Shown piece by piece: positions 27,592 to 37,214 of a stretch of DNA of 64,000 nucleotides. The position numbers and the translations under genes are program-made. The notes beneath the pieces are model-generated. The model had not been told where the DNA came from. It did not search any database and was given only the letters and a program-made list of their open reading frames with translations. Origin of the DNA: Virgibacillus halodenitrificans JCM 12304 (GTDB lineage: Bacteria > Bacillota > Bacilli > Bacillales > Amphibacillaceae). The DNA is taken from contig NZ_BAZS01000017.1 of NCBI RefSeq assembly GCF_001310895.1, positions 17,018 through 81,017 of the forward strand. The letters are read 5' to 3'. Positions within the stretch are counted from its first letter, which is position 1; each line of letters opens with the position of its first letter.

Positions 27592-28899
27592 ATGGAATGG
27601 GTTGTTGTAGTATCTGTACTTGTTATGACAATACTTAGTTTATTGAGAGTAAATGTTATTATCGCTATTATCACAGCAGGGCTTGTAGCAGGATTAATGT
27701 CCGGCTTATCAATTGTAGACTCCATTGATATGCTCGTAAATGGCATGGGTGGTCAAGCAAATACCGCACTTAGTTATATATTGCTCGGTGCTTTTGCAGT
27801 AGCGATTAGTTATACAGGGATAACGTCCATACTTGTAAATTATCTTATTAGAGTGCTGTCAGGAAAGAAAACTATGATGGTCTTGGCAATAGCAAGTGTA
27901 GCATCTTTATCACAGAACTTAGTGCCAGTGCACATTGCTTTTATTCCAATTTTAATACCACCATTACTAAAGCTCTTTGATCAAATGCGTCTTGATCGTC
28001 GTGCAGTGGCAACTGCACTAACGTTTGGATTAAAAGCACCTTATATTATGATCCCAGCCGGATTTGGTCTTATATTTCACCAAACAATTGCAGATGGGAT
28101 GAATCAAAACGGTGCAACCATATCTATGAGCGAAGTAGCATTATCAATGCTTATTCCCGGTTCAGGAATGATTGTCGGCTTGTTGTTTGCTGTATTTATT
28201 TCTTATCGTAAAGATCGTGTTGCGATTGAGGGGGCAGGTGGAACAGACGCCACTATTACAACTGATGTGGAGAAGGTTTCCTTCAACAAAACTCATGCAC
28301 TAACAATCTTAGCAATCATTGGTGCATTAATTATCCAAATCATATTTGAGAATTTAATTTTTGGAGCACTAACTGGATTATTTCTTATGTTCCTATTTCT
28401 TGTCGTACCTTTTAAATTGGGAGATAAAATTGTTTCAGACGGCATCAAAATGATGGGATTCATCGCGTTTGTTATGTTAGTTGCATCCGGTTTCGGTAAC
28501 GTGCTAAAAGAAACAGGTGCAGTTAATGCTTTAGTTGAAGTATCATCTGGTTTTTTAGGTGATAACAAAGTCGTAATATCGTTTGTACTGTTACTTGTTG
28601 GCCTACTTGTTACGATAGGCATTGGTTCTTCATTTGGAACGATACCGATTATAGCTGCACTCTATGTACCAATATGTATAGCAGCAGGATTTTCTCCATT
28701 AGCTACTGCTGCACTTATCGGTACAGCAGGGGCACTTGGTGATGCAGGTTCACCAGCTTCAGACAGTACACTTGGGCCAACTTCTGGATTGAATGCAGAC
28801 GGAAAGCACCATCATATATGGGACACAGTAGTTCCAACGTTTATTCATTATAATATTCCTTTATTCTTATTTGGTTGGATTGCTTCCATCGTTTTATAA
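27592..28899 (+). CDS. YuiF-like Na+/H+ antiporter-family transporter
   Basis: This 435-residue membrane protein has 10-12 segments. It has the block SVASLSQNLVPVHIAFIPIL (about residue 98) and the C-terminal GALGDAGSPASDSTLGPTSG, the counterpart of the NhaC-family signature. It resembles B. subtilis YuiF. The ATG at 27592 follows AGGGGGAAG; the in-frame ATG at 27571 has no site. Substrate unknown: Na+/H+ exchange or amino-acid transport are both possible. It is monocistronic, downstream of repeat copy B. Confidence 0.82.
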   Translation: MEWVVVVSVLVMTILSLLRVNVIIAIITAGLVAGLMSGLSIVDSIDMLVNGMGGQANTALSYILLGAFAVAISYTGITSILVNYLIRVLSGKKTMMVLAIASVASLSQNLVPVHIAFIPILIPPLLKLFDQMRLDRRAVATALTFGLKAPYIMIPAGFGLIFHQTIADGMNQNGATISMSEVALSMLIPGSGMIVGLLFAVFISYRKDRVAIEGAGGTDATITTDVEKVSFNKTHALTILAIIGALIIQIIFENLIFGALTGLFLMFLFLVVPFKLGDKIVSDGIKMMGFIAFVMLVASGFGNVLKETGAVNALVEVSSGFLGDNKVVISFVLLLVGLLVTIGIGSSFGTIPIIAALYVPICIAAGFSPLATAALIGTAGALGDAGSPASDSTLGPTSGLNADGKHHHIWDTVVPTFIHYNIPLFLFGWIASIVL

Positions 28900-28953
28900 T
28901 TGTATAAATAAATATAGAAATGGAAAAGGTAAGATAAAAACAGGTGGGTTGTT

Positions 28954-29748
28954 ATGCGAAACCAAGTGAAAATCCTAATCTCAATCTTGCTTTTCCTTTC
29001 AATTTCTTTACCTCATACTGCCTTAGCAGGAGGATATGGTTGGGGATACAAGAAAAATAATAATCATGAAATACCTGATGTAGGCAAATATAAAGACATG
29101 CTTGATAAGTACGGAGCATATTATGCTGATTTCTCAGGTGAAAAAAATATTTATTTAACGTTTGATAACGGGTATGAAGAAGGTTATACGGATAATATTC
29201 TTGATGTATTAAAAAAGGAAAAGGTACCAGCTACATTTTTCGTTACAGGCCATTATGTAAAAGATCAGCCTGAATTGGTTAAACGAATGGTGGATGAAGG
29301 GCATATTATTGGAAACCATTCCTATCATCACCCTGACTTTACTATTATGGATAAAGACAAAATTAAAAAAGAATTACAGACATTAGAGAAGGCTGTAGCA
29401 GAAGTGTCTGACCAAAAAAGCTTGAGATATGTCAGGCCACCAAGAGGTACCTTTAGCGAAAACACGTTAAAATGGACATATGATTTGGGCTATACACATA
29501 TTTTTTGGTCCTTGGCATTTATTGATTGGCATACCAAGAAGCAAAAAGGCTGGAAGTATGCGTATGAACAGGTAATGGATCAAATTCACCCGGGTGCGAT
29601 CGTACTTTTGCATACTGTTTCTTCTGATAATGCGGAAGCATTGCAGCATATGATTACAGAATTAAAAAAGCAAGGATACAGCTTTAAAAGTCTAGATGAA
29701 TTAGTGATGAAGGACCACATACCTAAAGTAATTTATGGGCTCGAATAA
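28954..29748 (+). CDS. pdaA: Delta-lactam-biosynthetic de-N-acetylase PdaA (spore cortex)
   Basis: This 264-residue polysaccharide deacetylase (CE4 fold) has a signal peptide (MRNQVKILISILLFLSISLP). It has the PdaA-type metal motif TFDNGYEEGY (about residue 69), in which Asn replaces the second Asp of other CE4 enzymes, and the zinc histidines H122 and H126 in GNHSYHHPD. PdaA removes the acetyl group of MurNAc so that muramic-delta-lactam forms in spore cortex, which is needed for germination. Its presence is direct evidence for sporulation. It starts 54 bases after the YuiF-like gene. Confidence 0.95.
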   Translation: MRNQVKILISILLFLSISLPHTALAGGYGWGYKKNNNHEIPDVGKYKDMLDKYGAYYADFSGEKNIYLTFDNGYEEGYTDNILDVLKKEKVPATFFVTGHYVKDQPELVKRMVDEGHIIGNHSYHHPDFTIMDKDKIKKELQTLEKAVAEVSDQKSLRYVRPPRGTFSENTLKWTYDLGYTHIFWSLAFIDWHTKKQKGWKYAYEQVMDQIHPGAIVLLHTVSSDNAEALQHMITELKKQGYSFKSLDELVMKDHIPKVIYGLE

Positions 29749-29754
29749 AAGGAA

Positions 29755-29792
29755 AAGGTTGACGCTGGGAACAGTGTCAACCTTCTTTTATT
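29755..29792. terminator. Bidirectional terminator between pdaA and the diguanylate cyclase gene
   Basis: AAGGTTGAC (29755-29763) pairs with GTCAACCTT (29776-29784), flanked by AAAA and TTTT. The 3' end of the minus-strand cyclase gene lies in the right arm. Confidence 0.85.
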
Positions 29793-31471
29793 TCAGTGAT
29801 TTCCTTTAGTTTAAATGTGTTTTTTCCGTCCTTTTTAGCCTCATATAATGCTAAGTCGGCTTGTTTATATAAGCAATACTCCGTAATAGTAGGGGTTTTT
29901 GCTGTGGCAATTCCGATACTAGTCGTTACCCGAAGAGATGTATCAAATATCTCCAAAGGTTCTTGAAGTGCTTCTACAATTCGCTTTGCTAGCATAACCA
30001 CTTCATTCCTTTCTTTGCAATCAGATATTATAATTGCAAATTCATCTCCACCAAGCCGAGTAATCACTTGATCTTGTTTAAGACAAGCATGAACCTTTTG
30101 AGCAAATTTTTTAATGATTGCATCACCTGTATCATGGCCAAGGTTATCGTTAATGTCTTTAAAACGGTCAATATCCAACACAAAGAGACTGATCATTGCG
30201 GATGACTCACCTTGATTGAAATCCTTCACCATTTTTTCTAAATGCTCATTGAAGTAGCGCCGATTTGGAAGCTCTGTTAGAGAATCATACATTGCTAAAT
30301 ATTCCAGTCGCTTTTCATATTCTCGCTGCATCGTAATGTCTCTTGTTAAAACCATCATTTGAACAAAACTTCCTTCATCATTAAAGATAGGATCAGCAGA
30401 TATCTCTGTCCAGATCCATCCTCTTGTACGATGCTGTTGTCTAAATTTTAATGTACATGACTTTCCTTGTTTAATGGATTGCAAAATTTGTTCATTTAGC
30501 TTCGGGCGATCTTCAGGATGGGTATTATGCAAAAACAGCTTCTCTTTATATTCTTCAAAATTATATCCTAAAATGTCTTGATAGGAAGGAGATACATATT
30601 TAATTATTCCGTTTTTATCTAATAACGTAATCAGTATATGTCCATGTTCCGATATAATACGAAAACGCTCATCGCTTTGTCTTAATTTATCCAATGTTTG
30701 CTCCTGTTCCGTAATGTCTTTAAAGATACTGTAAACACCAGTTACCTCTGTGTTTATAATAATTGGATTAAACTTCAACATAAGCTTTATTTCTTTCCCG
30801 GATTTACTCTTTATTGCTAAATGGAGTTCCTGGAAGTTCCCATTAAGAGCTTCATTAAAATGTTCCTCCACTTTAGGGATATCTTCTTGGATAACAAATT
30901 CATAATAGCTCTTTCCCTGTATCTCTTCAATATCATAACCCGTGATGGAACTTGCAGCTGCATTACCGTTTAAAATTTTACCATCAAAATCAACAGACAC
31001 AATTGCATCCAAATTATAGGCATAAAGAGATTGGTATCGCTGATTGCTTTCAAGCAATTTTTTTCTGGATTTATCTGCTTCTTGCTTTGCTTTTTTTTCC
31101 GTTGTTATATCTTTTACAACAGCAACTATCGTAGTGCATTCATTATTCTTGCTGAAAAGAGGGGTTAATGTAGTCTTGGAGTATAATGTCTCATTACTAG
31201 CAGAAAGAAAAGAATCCTCATAGGTAGTAACTTTTTTCTCTCTGCAGGTAAGACTATATTTTTTTTCGAGCAGATTTGCTTTTGATTCTGCATTCACCTC
31301 ATGAAAAGATTTTCCTATTATTATTTCAGATAAACCAGTACCTTTCATAGCAGCAATGTTAAGAAAACTATAATGAAAGGAGGGGCCTGGTTTTACATCT
31401 ATAATAAATACCATATCTTGAATACCATTCATAATCATTTGTTGATCGTGTTTTATTGATTCTAGTCTCAT
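29777..31471 (-). CDS. PAS-PAS-PAS-GGDEF diguanylate cyclase
   Basis: This 564-residue cytoplasmic protein has three PAS domains (about residues 10-125, 135-250, 265-385) followed by a GGDEF domain (about 395-560) with the intact active-site motif RLGGDEFAII. The usual RxxD product-inhibition site five residues upstream reads LKQD, so the arginine is missing and feedback inhibition is probably lost. No EAL domain or membrane segments are visible. The ATG at 31471 follows AGGAGGCGG; the TTG 18 bases upstream is not needed. It is cotranscribed with the PilZ gene before it, forming a c-di-GMP producer and receptor pair. The PAS ligand is unknown. Confidence 0.92.
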   Translation of the reverse strand: MRLESIKHDQQMIMNGIQDMVFIIDVKPGPSFHYSFLNIAAMKGTGLSEIIIGKSFHEVNAESKANLLEKKYSLTCREKKVTTYEDSFLSASNETLYSKTTLTPLFSKNNECTTIVAVVKDITTEKKAKQEADKSRKKLLESNQRYQSLYAYNLDAIVSVDFDGKILNGNAAASSITGYDIEEIQGKSYYEFVIQEDIPKVEEHFNEALNGNFQELHLAIKSKSGKEIKLMLKFNPIIINTEVTGVYSIFKDITEQEQTLDKLRQSDERFRIISEHGHILITLLDKNGIIKYVSPSYQDILGYNFEEYKEKLFLHNTHPEDRPKLNEQILQSIKQGKSCTLKFRQQHRTRGWIWTEISADPIFNDEGSFVQMMVLTRDITMQREYEKRLEYLAMYDSLTELPNRRYFNEHLEKMVKDFNQGESSAMISLFVLDIDRFKDINDNLGHDTGDAIIKKFAQKVHACLKQDQVITRLGGDEFAIIISDCKERNEVVMLAKRIVEALQEPLEIFDTSLRVTTSIGIATAKTPTITEYCLYKQADLALYEAKKDGKNTFKLKEITEIKEG

Positions 31472-31485
31472 TTGGCCGCCTCCTA

Positions 31486-31863
31486 TCAAATACTATCTGT
31501 CACATGGTTCCTTGCATATATTTTTAACTGCTCTGTGAGTTGTTTTTTGGTCACATCATCCGTTATAAATTGAACTCCATAGTCATATGATTTCGCTTTT
31601 GGTTTTTCCCATATGACCTCGGTTCTAATATCAAATTCTTGATTGTTTAACTTAAAGGTAAGAATAAGCTGGATCAAATTGTCAGCTGAAGGATGTAAAT
31701 GCAGAGAAGTATTTAGCCGAGCTCCATCCGAGCTTATATCAATGATGGTAGCTTCGCCATTAGAAGACTTTACTATTTCATTATTAACCTTTGAAATATA
31801 AAAATGTGCAGTAAGTGGGTGTTCAAATGCATATCGAAAGGGTGCATTTCTTCTATATCTCAT
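31486..31863 (-). CDS. PilZ-domain c-di-GMP receptor
   Basis: This 125-residue single-domain PilZ protein has both c-di-GMP-binding elements: the N-terminal RYRRNAPFR (RxxxR) and IDISSDGARL (DxSxxG) about 35 residues later. The ATG at 31863 is chosen for its AAGGAGGC site. The 3' end stands 14 bases before the cyclase start, and the ribosome binding site of the cyclase overlaps the stop region, so translation is probably coupled. Its output partner is not evident from the neighbourhood. Confidence 0.88.
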   Translation of the reverse strand: MRYRRNAPFRYAFEHPLTAHFYISKVNNEIVKSSNGEATIIDISSDGARLNTSLHLHPSADNLIQLILTFKLNNQEFDIRTEVIWEKPKAKSYDYGVQFITDDVTKKQLTEQLKIYARNHVTDSI

Positions 31864-32025
31864 GTATAGAGCCTCCTTCATCAATAGTTCAATTGTAACA
31901 TTTATATCGAATTGTTTTAACTTTAAATATAGAAAGAAATGCTAGCGTTAAAAAGTTCATCTGTTTAAAATTTTCGAAAGTTTTGATATAATTATATAGA
32001 AACTTTGTTGGGGAGATGAGTCATA

Positions 32026-33600
32026 GTGAACAGAGAAGAGCTAATCGCACCAAAAGATTATAATATTGTGATGGAAATGGAAAAATACGCAAAGGATCCA
32101 AGTAAGACAGCACTACTATGGGAAGATGAGCTTGGAAATGAAAAATCTATCACTTACACGCAATTAATTAAAAATACGAACAAAATTGGTAACGCTTTCC
32201 TTAATTCAGGATTAAGTAAAGGTGATAAAATACTTGTTATGATACCAAGGTTAATAGAGGCATACGAAGTTTATTTGGCAGCATTAAAAACTGGAATTAT
32301 AATTATCCCGAGTTCAGAAATGCTTAAAACAAAGGATTTACAGTATAGAGTAAGACATGGAGAAGTGAGTGGTGTTGTAAGCTATTATCCGTTTGTGAAT
32401 CAATATAATGGGATTAATGAATATGAACAATTGAAGAAGTTCGTCGTTGGGAATGACCAAGATGGTTGGTTGAATTTGGATGTGTTAAAAGAAGAAGCAT
32501 CTGACGAATTAGATATCGCAGCAACCACAAGAGATGATATTGCTTTTCTTCCATATACATCAGGGACTACCGGCAACCCAAAAGGCGTCGTACATACACA
32601 CGGTTGGGGGTATGCTCACTTCAAAACAGCAGCAGAAAATTGGTTATGTATTAATGAAGGAGATAAAGTATGGGCAACAGCGGGCCCTGGCTGGCAAAAA
32701 TGGATATGGAGTCCGTTTTTATCTGTCCTTGGTTCTGGTGCGACCGGATTTGTGTATAACGGAAAATTTGATGCAAAAAAATATTTACAGCTATTGCAGG
32801 ATAAAGAGATTAATGTACTGTGCTGTACACCTACGGAATATCGTATAATGGCAAAAGTGGAAAACCTGGATGAATACCAATTACCGGCTCTTCATAGTGC
32901 AGTATCTGCAGGTGAACCATTAAATGTAGAGGTTATTGATATCTTCAGAAAGTATTTTAATATTACCGTACGGGATGGTTATGGACAAACAGAAAATACA
33001 TTATTACTTGGTATTATGAAAGATATGGAAGTAAGACCTGGCTCAATGGGAAAACCTACTCCAGGAAATGAGGTTGAGATTATTAATGAGAAGGGGGAGC
33101 CGGCTGAAATTGGCGAAGTTGGAGATATTGCAGTTAAGCTCAACTGTCCAGCATTATTCAAAGAATATTATAAGGATGATGAGAAAACGAAAATGTCCCG
33201 TCGTGGTGATTACTATTTAACTGGAGATCAGGCTTCCAAGGATAAGGATGGTTACTTCTGGTTTGAGGGAAGAAGTGATGATATTATCATTAGCTCTGGA
33301 TATACAATCGGGCCATTCGAGGTAGAAGATGCGCTTGTAAAACACCCCTCTGTTCAAGAATGTGCTGTTGTAGCAAGCCCTGATAAGATCCGAGGTAGTG
33401 TTGTTAAAGCGTTTGTAGTTGTACGAGAAGGCGTGCAGGAGGATTCAGCTTTAGTCAAAGAACTGCAAAATCATGTGAAGGAATGGACTGCTCCATATAA
33501 GTATCCAAGAAAGATTGAGTTTTTGAGGGAATTACCTAAAACTACTTCCGGTAAAATAAGAAGAGTCGAATTGCGTAATAAAGAAAAAGTGAAAAATTAA
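32026..33600 (+). CDS. mbcS: Acyl-CoA synthetase (AMP-forming), MbcS/YtcI-like
   Basis: This 524-residue ANL-superfamily enzyme has P-loop PYTSGTTGNPKGVVHTH (about residue 175), GYGQTEN, YLTGDQASKDKDGY and the C-terminal catalytic lysine in PKTTSGKIRR. It activates carboxylic acids with ATP and CoA. The closest pattern I recall is the medium/branched-chain acyl-CoA synthetase MbcS (B. subtilis YtcI), used to make branched fatty-acid primers. The start is a GTG with GGGGAGATGAG upstream. It is monocistronic with its own terminator. Confidence 0.88.
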   Translation: MNREELIAPKDYNIVMEMEKYAKDPSKTALLWEDELGNEKSITYTQLIKNTNKIGNAFLNSGLSKGDKILVMIPRLIEAYEVYLAALKTGIIIIPSSEMLKTKDLQYRVRHGEVSGVVSYYPFVNQYNGINEYEQLKKFVVGNDQDGWLNLDVLKEEASDELDIAATTRDDIAFLPYTSGTTGNPKGVVHTHGWGYAHFKTAAENWLCINEGDKVWATAGPGWQKWIWSPFLSVLGSGATGFVYNGKFDAKKYLQLLQDKEINVLCCTPTEYRIMAKVENLDEYQLPALHSAVSAGEPLNVEVIDIFRKYFNITVRDGYGQTENTLLLGIMKDMEVRPGSMGKPTPGNEVEIINEKGEPAEIGEVGDIAVKLNCPALFKEYYKDDEKTKMSRRGDYYLTGDQASKDKDGYFWFEGRSDDIIISSGYTIGPFEVEDALVKHPSVQECAVVASPDKIRGSVVKAFVVVREGVQEDSALVKELQNHVKEWTAPYKYPRKIEFLRELPKTTSGKIRRVELRNKEKVKN

Positions 33601-33608
33601 TAGAGCAG

Positions 33609-33646
33609 AAAACAGGTCGGATCTAAATAGATTCACCTGTTTTTTA
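33609..33646 (+). terminator. Terminator of the acyl-CoA synthetase gene
   Basis: AAAACAGGT pairs with ACCTGTTTT; T-run TTTTTT follows. Confidence 0.8.
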
Positions 33647-33730
33647 TTTAGGAAATTGTGGAATAGATAGTAGTGGGAACAAACCTAATAAAATTTTTTA
33701 AAAACCCAAAAAGAATTTTGATCAAAGTAC

Positions 33731-33759
33731 TTGAAAGTCAAAAAAGGTCAGAGTATAAT
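33731..33759 (+). promoter_or_regulatory. Sigma-A promoter of clpE
   Basis: -35 TTGAAA (33731-33736) and a perfect -10 TATAAT (33754-33759) with a 17-base spacer. The spacer is almost filled by the first CtsR operator. Confidence 0.8.
33736..33752 (+). promoter_or_regulatory. CtsR operator 1 of clpE
   Basis: AGTCAAA-AAA-GGTCAGA matches the CtsR direct heptad repeat (RGTCAAA-NAN-RGTCAAA) at 13 of 14 defined heptad positions, between the -35 and -10 elements. Confidence 0.75.
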
Positions 33760-33769
33760 ATGAATCAAA

Positions 33770-33786
33770 GGTCAAATATAGTCAAA
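33770..33786 (+). promoter_or_regulatory. CtsR operator 2 of clpE
   Basis: GGTCAAA-TAT-AGTCAAA is a perfect CtsR heptad pair, located right over or just downstream of the expected transcription start. Two sites predict tight heat-inducible control of clpE. Confidence 0.88.
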
Positions 33787-33870
33787 GTCAAACTTATTTT
33801 ATTGACCTTAGTAAACATGCTTAACAACAATTTTAGATAAATGAATTATAACTAATAGGAGGAATGGAAA

Positions 33871-36000
33871 ATGCAATGTCAACAATGTGGAATAAATCCA
33901 GCAAGCATTAATGTTACAATGCAAATTAATAGCGAGCAGATGCAAATGCATGTATGTAATACTTGTTTCCGGGAGATCCAAGGTAAAATGATGAACCTCT
34001 CTGATTCATCATTTAGTGGAAATGCACACGATGCATTTTCTAATCAATTTTTCCAAGGTAACGGTTCTTCAAAAATGGGAACAACAACGAAACAAAAACA
34101 AGGTAATAATAATGGTCTTATTGACCAATTAGGAAAAAATCTTTCCCGTGCGGCCAATGCAGGGCTTATTGATCCTGTTATCGGTCGAGACATTGAAGTA
34201 AAACGTGTCATTGAAACATTGAATAGAAGAAATAAAAACAACCCTGTTCTTATTGGTGAACCAGGTGTAGGTAAAACAGCTATTGCGGAAGGATTGGCTT
34301 TAAAAATTTCTGAAGGCAATGTTCCTGCTAAACTAATGAACAAGGAAATATATTTATTGGATGTAGCTTCCTTGGTTGCGAATACAGGAGTACGTGGGCA
34401 ATTCGAAGAGCGGATGAAGCAACTAATTCAGGAGCTGCAATCTCGACAGGACATCATCCTTTTCGTGGATGAGATTCATCTATTAGTAGGTGCCGGGACT
34501 GCTGAAAGTTCTCAAATGGACGCCGGGAATATTTTAAAGCCTGCGTTAGCAAGAGGAGAATTGCAATTAATTGGGGCAACTACATTAAAAGAGTATCGTC
34601 AAATTGAAAAAGATGCTGCATTAGAACGTCGTTTCCAACCAATTATTGTAAAAGAACCTTCCGTGGAAGAAGCAGTACAAATACTAAACGGAATAAAAGA
34701 TCGTTATGAAAGCTTCCATGAAGTGCGCTATTCAGACGAGGCTATACAGTCGTTCGTAACATTATCGCAACGCTATATACAAGACCGGTTCCTACCAGAC
34801 AAAGCGATTGATTTAATGGATGAAGTAGGATCTCGGCTGAATCTGAAAAATGCAGAAAAAGATTCTGATTCCATTGAACATCGATTAAATGAGATCATTA
34901 AGGAAAAAGAACAGGCTGCAGAAAAAGAGGATTACGAACGTGCAGCAAATCTTCGCTATCAGGAGATCCAACTACAAAAGCAGTATGAAAAAGCAAAAGA
35001 CGAAGCACAGGTTATTGATGTAGATATTTCTGATATTGAATTGATTATTGAAGAGAAAACGGGAATACCTGTAACTAAGCTACAAGCAGAAAATCGAGAA
35101 AAGCTTAACAATATATCAGCAAATTTAGGTGCTAAAGTAATCGGACAAGAAGATGCGGTGGAAAAAGTAGCGAAAGCTATTAGACGTAGTCGTGCAGGAC
35201 TGAAGTCCAAATATCGTCCAATTGGTTCCTTCTTATTTGTAGGACCGACTGGTGTAGGTAAAACTGAATTGACAAAAGCACTAGCAGAAGAACTATTTGG
35301 CACGAGGGACGCCTTGATTCGCCTTGATATGAGTGAATATATGGAAAAACATGCAGTATCTAAAATTATTGGTTCACCTCCAGGCTATGTAGGTCATGAG
35401 GAAGCAGGCCAATTAACAGAGAAAGTACGTCGTAACCCATACTCTATCTTATTATTAGATGAAATTGAAAAGGCGCATCCCGATGTACAGAATATGTTCC
35501 TGCAAATTATGGAAGACGGACATCTAACAGACTCACAAGGTAGAACAGTCAGCTTTAAAGAAACTGTCATTATAATGACTAGTAATGCAGGTACTGGGGT
35601 GAAAGAAATTAGTGTCGGCTTTAATAAAGCAGCACACGAATCAGTATCTACTCTAGAGAATTTGGGAGCTTATTTTAAGCCGGAATTTCTAAACCGATTT
35701 GATGCCATTATTAACTTCAATGAACTAACAGAAGAAAACTTAATGGAAATTGTCGATCTTATGCTTGAGGATTTACAGAAAAATATGGAAGAAAGTAATA
35801 TTTCCATTACCATTACACCGGAAGCAAAGCATGAGCTTGTACGAATTGGCTACGACCGCCGCTTTGGCGCAAGACCTTTACGAAGAGTAATCCAAGATAA
35901 GATTGAAGATCAGTTAACTGATTTAATTCTGGAAGAAGAAACTGTAAAAAATGTTCATGTAGACTTTATTGAAGAAGATATTATTGTAAAAAAAGCTTAA
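33871..36000 (+). CDS. clpE: ATP-dependent Clp protease ATPase subunit ClpE
   Basis: This 709-residue class I Hsp100 has the ClpE-specific N-terminal zinc finger (CQQCG at residue 3 and CNTC at about residue 30). The first AAA+ domain carries Walker A GEPGVGKT at about residue 129. A UVR-type coiled segment follows (EKEDYERAANLRYQEIQLQK, about 350-370), and the second AAA+ domain has GPTGVGKT at about residue 458. ClpE unfolds aggregated proteins for ClpP. Length and domain order are complete. AGGAGGA precedes the ATG, and two CtsR operators mark it as part of the heat-shock regulon. Confidence 0.96.
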   Translation: MQCQQCGINPASINVTMQINSEQMQMHVCNTCFREIQGKMMNLSDSSFSGNAHDAFSNQFFQGNGSSKMGTTTKQKQGNNNGLIDQLGKNLSRAANAGLIDPVIGRDIEVKRVIETLNRRNKNNPVLIGEPGVGKTAIAEGLALKISEGNVPAKLMNKEIYLLDVASLVANTGVRGQFEERMKQLIQELQSRQDIILFVDEIHLLVGAGTAESSQMDAGNILKPALARGELQLIGATTLKEYRQIEKDAALERRFQPIIVKEPSVEEAVQILNGIKDRYESFHEVRYSDEAIQSFVTLSQRYIQDRFLPDKAIDLMDEVGSRLNLKNAEKDSDSIEHRLNEIIKEKEQAAEKEDYERAANLRYQEIQLQKQYEKAKDEAQVIDVDISDIELIIEEKTGIPVTKLQAENREKLNNISANLGAKVIGQEDAVEKVAKAIRRSRAGLKSKYRPIGSFLFVGPTGVGKTELTKALAEELFGTRDALIRLDMSEYMEKHAVSKIIGSPPGYVGHEEAGQLTEKVRRNPYSILLLDEIEKAHPDVQNMFLQIMEDGHLTDSQGRTVSFKETVIIMTSNAGTGVKEISVGFNKAAHESVSTLENLGAYFKPEFLNRFDAIINFNELTEENLMEIVDLMLEDLQKNMEESNISITITPEAKHELVRIGYDRRFGARPLRRVIQDKIEDQLTDLILEEETVKNVHVDFIEEDIIVKKA

Positions 36001-36014
36001 TCGGTAAGTTAAAG

Positions 36015-36055
36015 CGCCATATGAGGAAAATCCATCCTCATGTGGCGTTTTTTTA
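36015..36055 (+). terminator. Terminator of clpE
   Basis: CGCCATATGAGGA pairs with TCCTCATGTGGCG (one G-T pair), then TTTTTTTAT. Confidence 0.88.
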
Positions 36056-36297
36056 TTTCTGGTCAAAATATTTGTTTGGGTTAATCAATGTTTCGCAAAG
36101 TAGAATTATACTGCTAGGTAACATATCTGTGGTTTTACTGCAGATTAACTATAGCTATGGTTTGAATACCTAAGAAAGTTGGATCATTTATAATAAGGAT
36201 TCAATTCAATTACAGGAATGAAATAAATCTCTTCTACTCATAATATGGATAGCATTGTGTGAAACTATAGCTAACCTATTATGAAGGATGGAATGAT

Positions 36298-37173
36298 ATG
36301 GTGAAAAACACCTTTTTCCTATTTATCGTTTTCTTCACAGTAATTACTCTTTTTCCGGCTTCTTCTTATTCTAAAGAAAGACAAATGGATATGGAGGTTC
36401 ATTTTATAGATGTAGGCCAGGGTGATAGTATATTAATCCAAACCCCTCAGAATAAAAACATTTTAATTGATGGTGGCCCCCCAGATGCTGGTGAGAGAAT
36501 CGTTTCATATTTAAAAAAGGAGGGCATCAAGAGTATAGATCTGCTTGTAGTAACACATCCCGATGTTGATCATATCGGGGGGCTTCCACATGTTATGGGT
36601 CAGATACCCATAAAAAAGATAGTGGATTCGGGCAAGCTTCACACTACCCGAACATATGGTAAATATGTTCGTCAGATTCGTAAGCAAGAAATCCCTGTAC
36701 AAATAGCCAAAATTGATGACCAACTGAAAGTGGACAGCGAGCTGAAAATACAGATTCTAAATGCATTTGAGAAAATGAAAACAAATAATCAATCTTCCAT
36801 TGTTTTAAAGTTAACTTATAATAAAATGGATTTTCTACTTATGAGTGATGTGGAGATAGAGCAAGAAAAGGAATTTATTAAAAAACATAATTTACAGGCG
36901 GAAATTCTAAAAGTTGCCCACCATGGATCGAATACAAGTACTTCGTTAGGTTTTTTAAAAGAGGTAAGTCCTCAAGTCGCTATATTAACGTATAGCAAGC
37001 AGAATGATTATGGTCACCCTGTTGATAGGGTAATTAGAAATTTAACCAAAGTCAATTCTTTTATTTATTCCACTGCAGCATTTGGTAATATAGTAATACG
37101 TACAGATGGCATAAATTATTTAGTTGAGCCAGAGCAACATCCAGTACAAAAAATGATCGAAGAAGTTAGTTAG
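36298..37173 (+). CDS. Secreted metallo-beta-lactamase-fold hydrolase, ComEC C-terminal type
   Basis: This 291-residue protein has a signal peptide (MVKNTFFLFIVFFTVITLFP). Its MBL domain is like the extracellular domain of ComEC: FIDVGQGDSILIQTP (about residue 37), metal motif THPDVDHIGG (about 81), LLMSDVE, and AHHGSNTSTS (about 203). Stand-alone versions are common in bacilli and may be secreted nucleases or phosphodiesterases; the substrate is not established. The ATG at 36298 follows AAGGATGGA. It is monocistronic. The 297 bases before it, after the clpE terminator, contain nothing else I recognise. Confidence 0.88.
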   Translation: MVKNTFFLFIVFFTVITLFPASSYSKERQMDMEVHFIDVGQGDSILIQTPQNKNILIDGGPPDAGERIVSYLKKEGIKSIDLLVVTHPDVDHIGGLPHVMGQIPIKKIVDSGKLHTTRTYGKYVRQIRKQEIPVQIAKIDDQLKVDSELKIQILNAFEKMKTNNQSSIVLKLTYNKMDFLLMSDVEIEQEKEFIKKHNLQAEILKVAHHGSNTSTSLGFLKEVSPQVAILTYSKQNDYGHPVDRVIRNLTKVNSFIYSTAAFGNIVIRTDGINYLVEPEQHPVQKMIEEVS

Positions 37174-37214
37174 TATCCTCTTATACGTAGGGGATACTTT
37201 TTTGCTGTTTTAAA

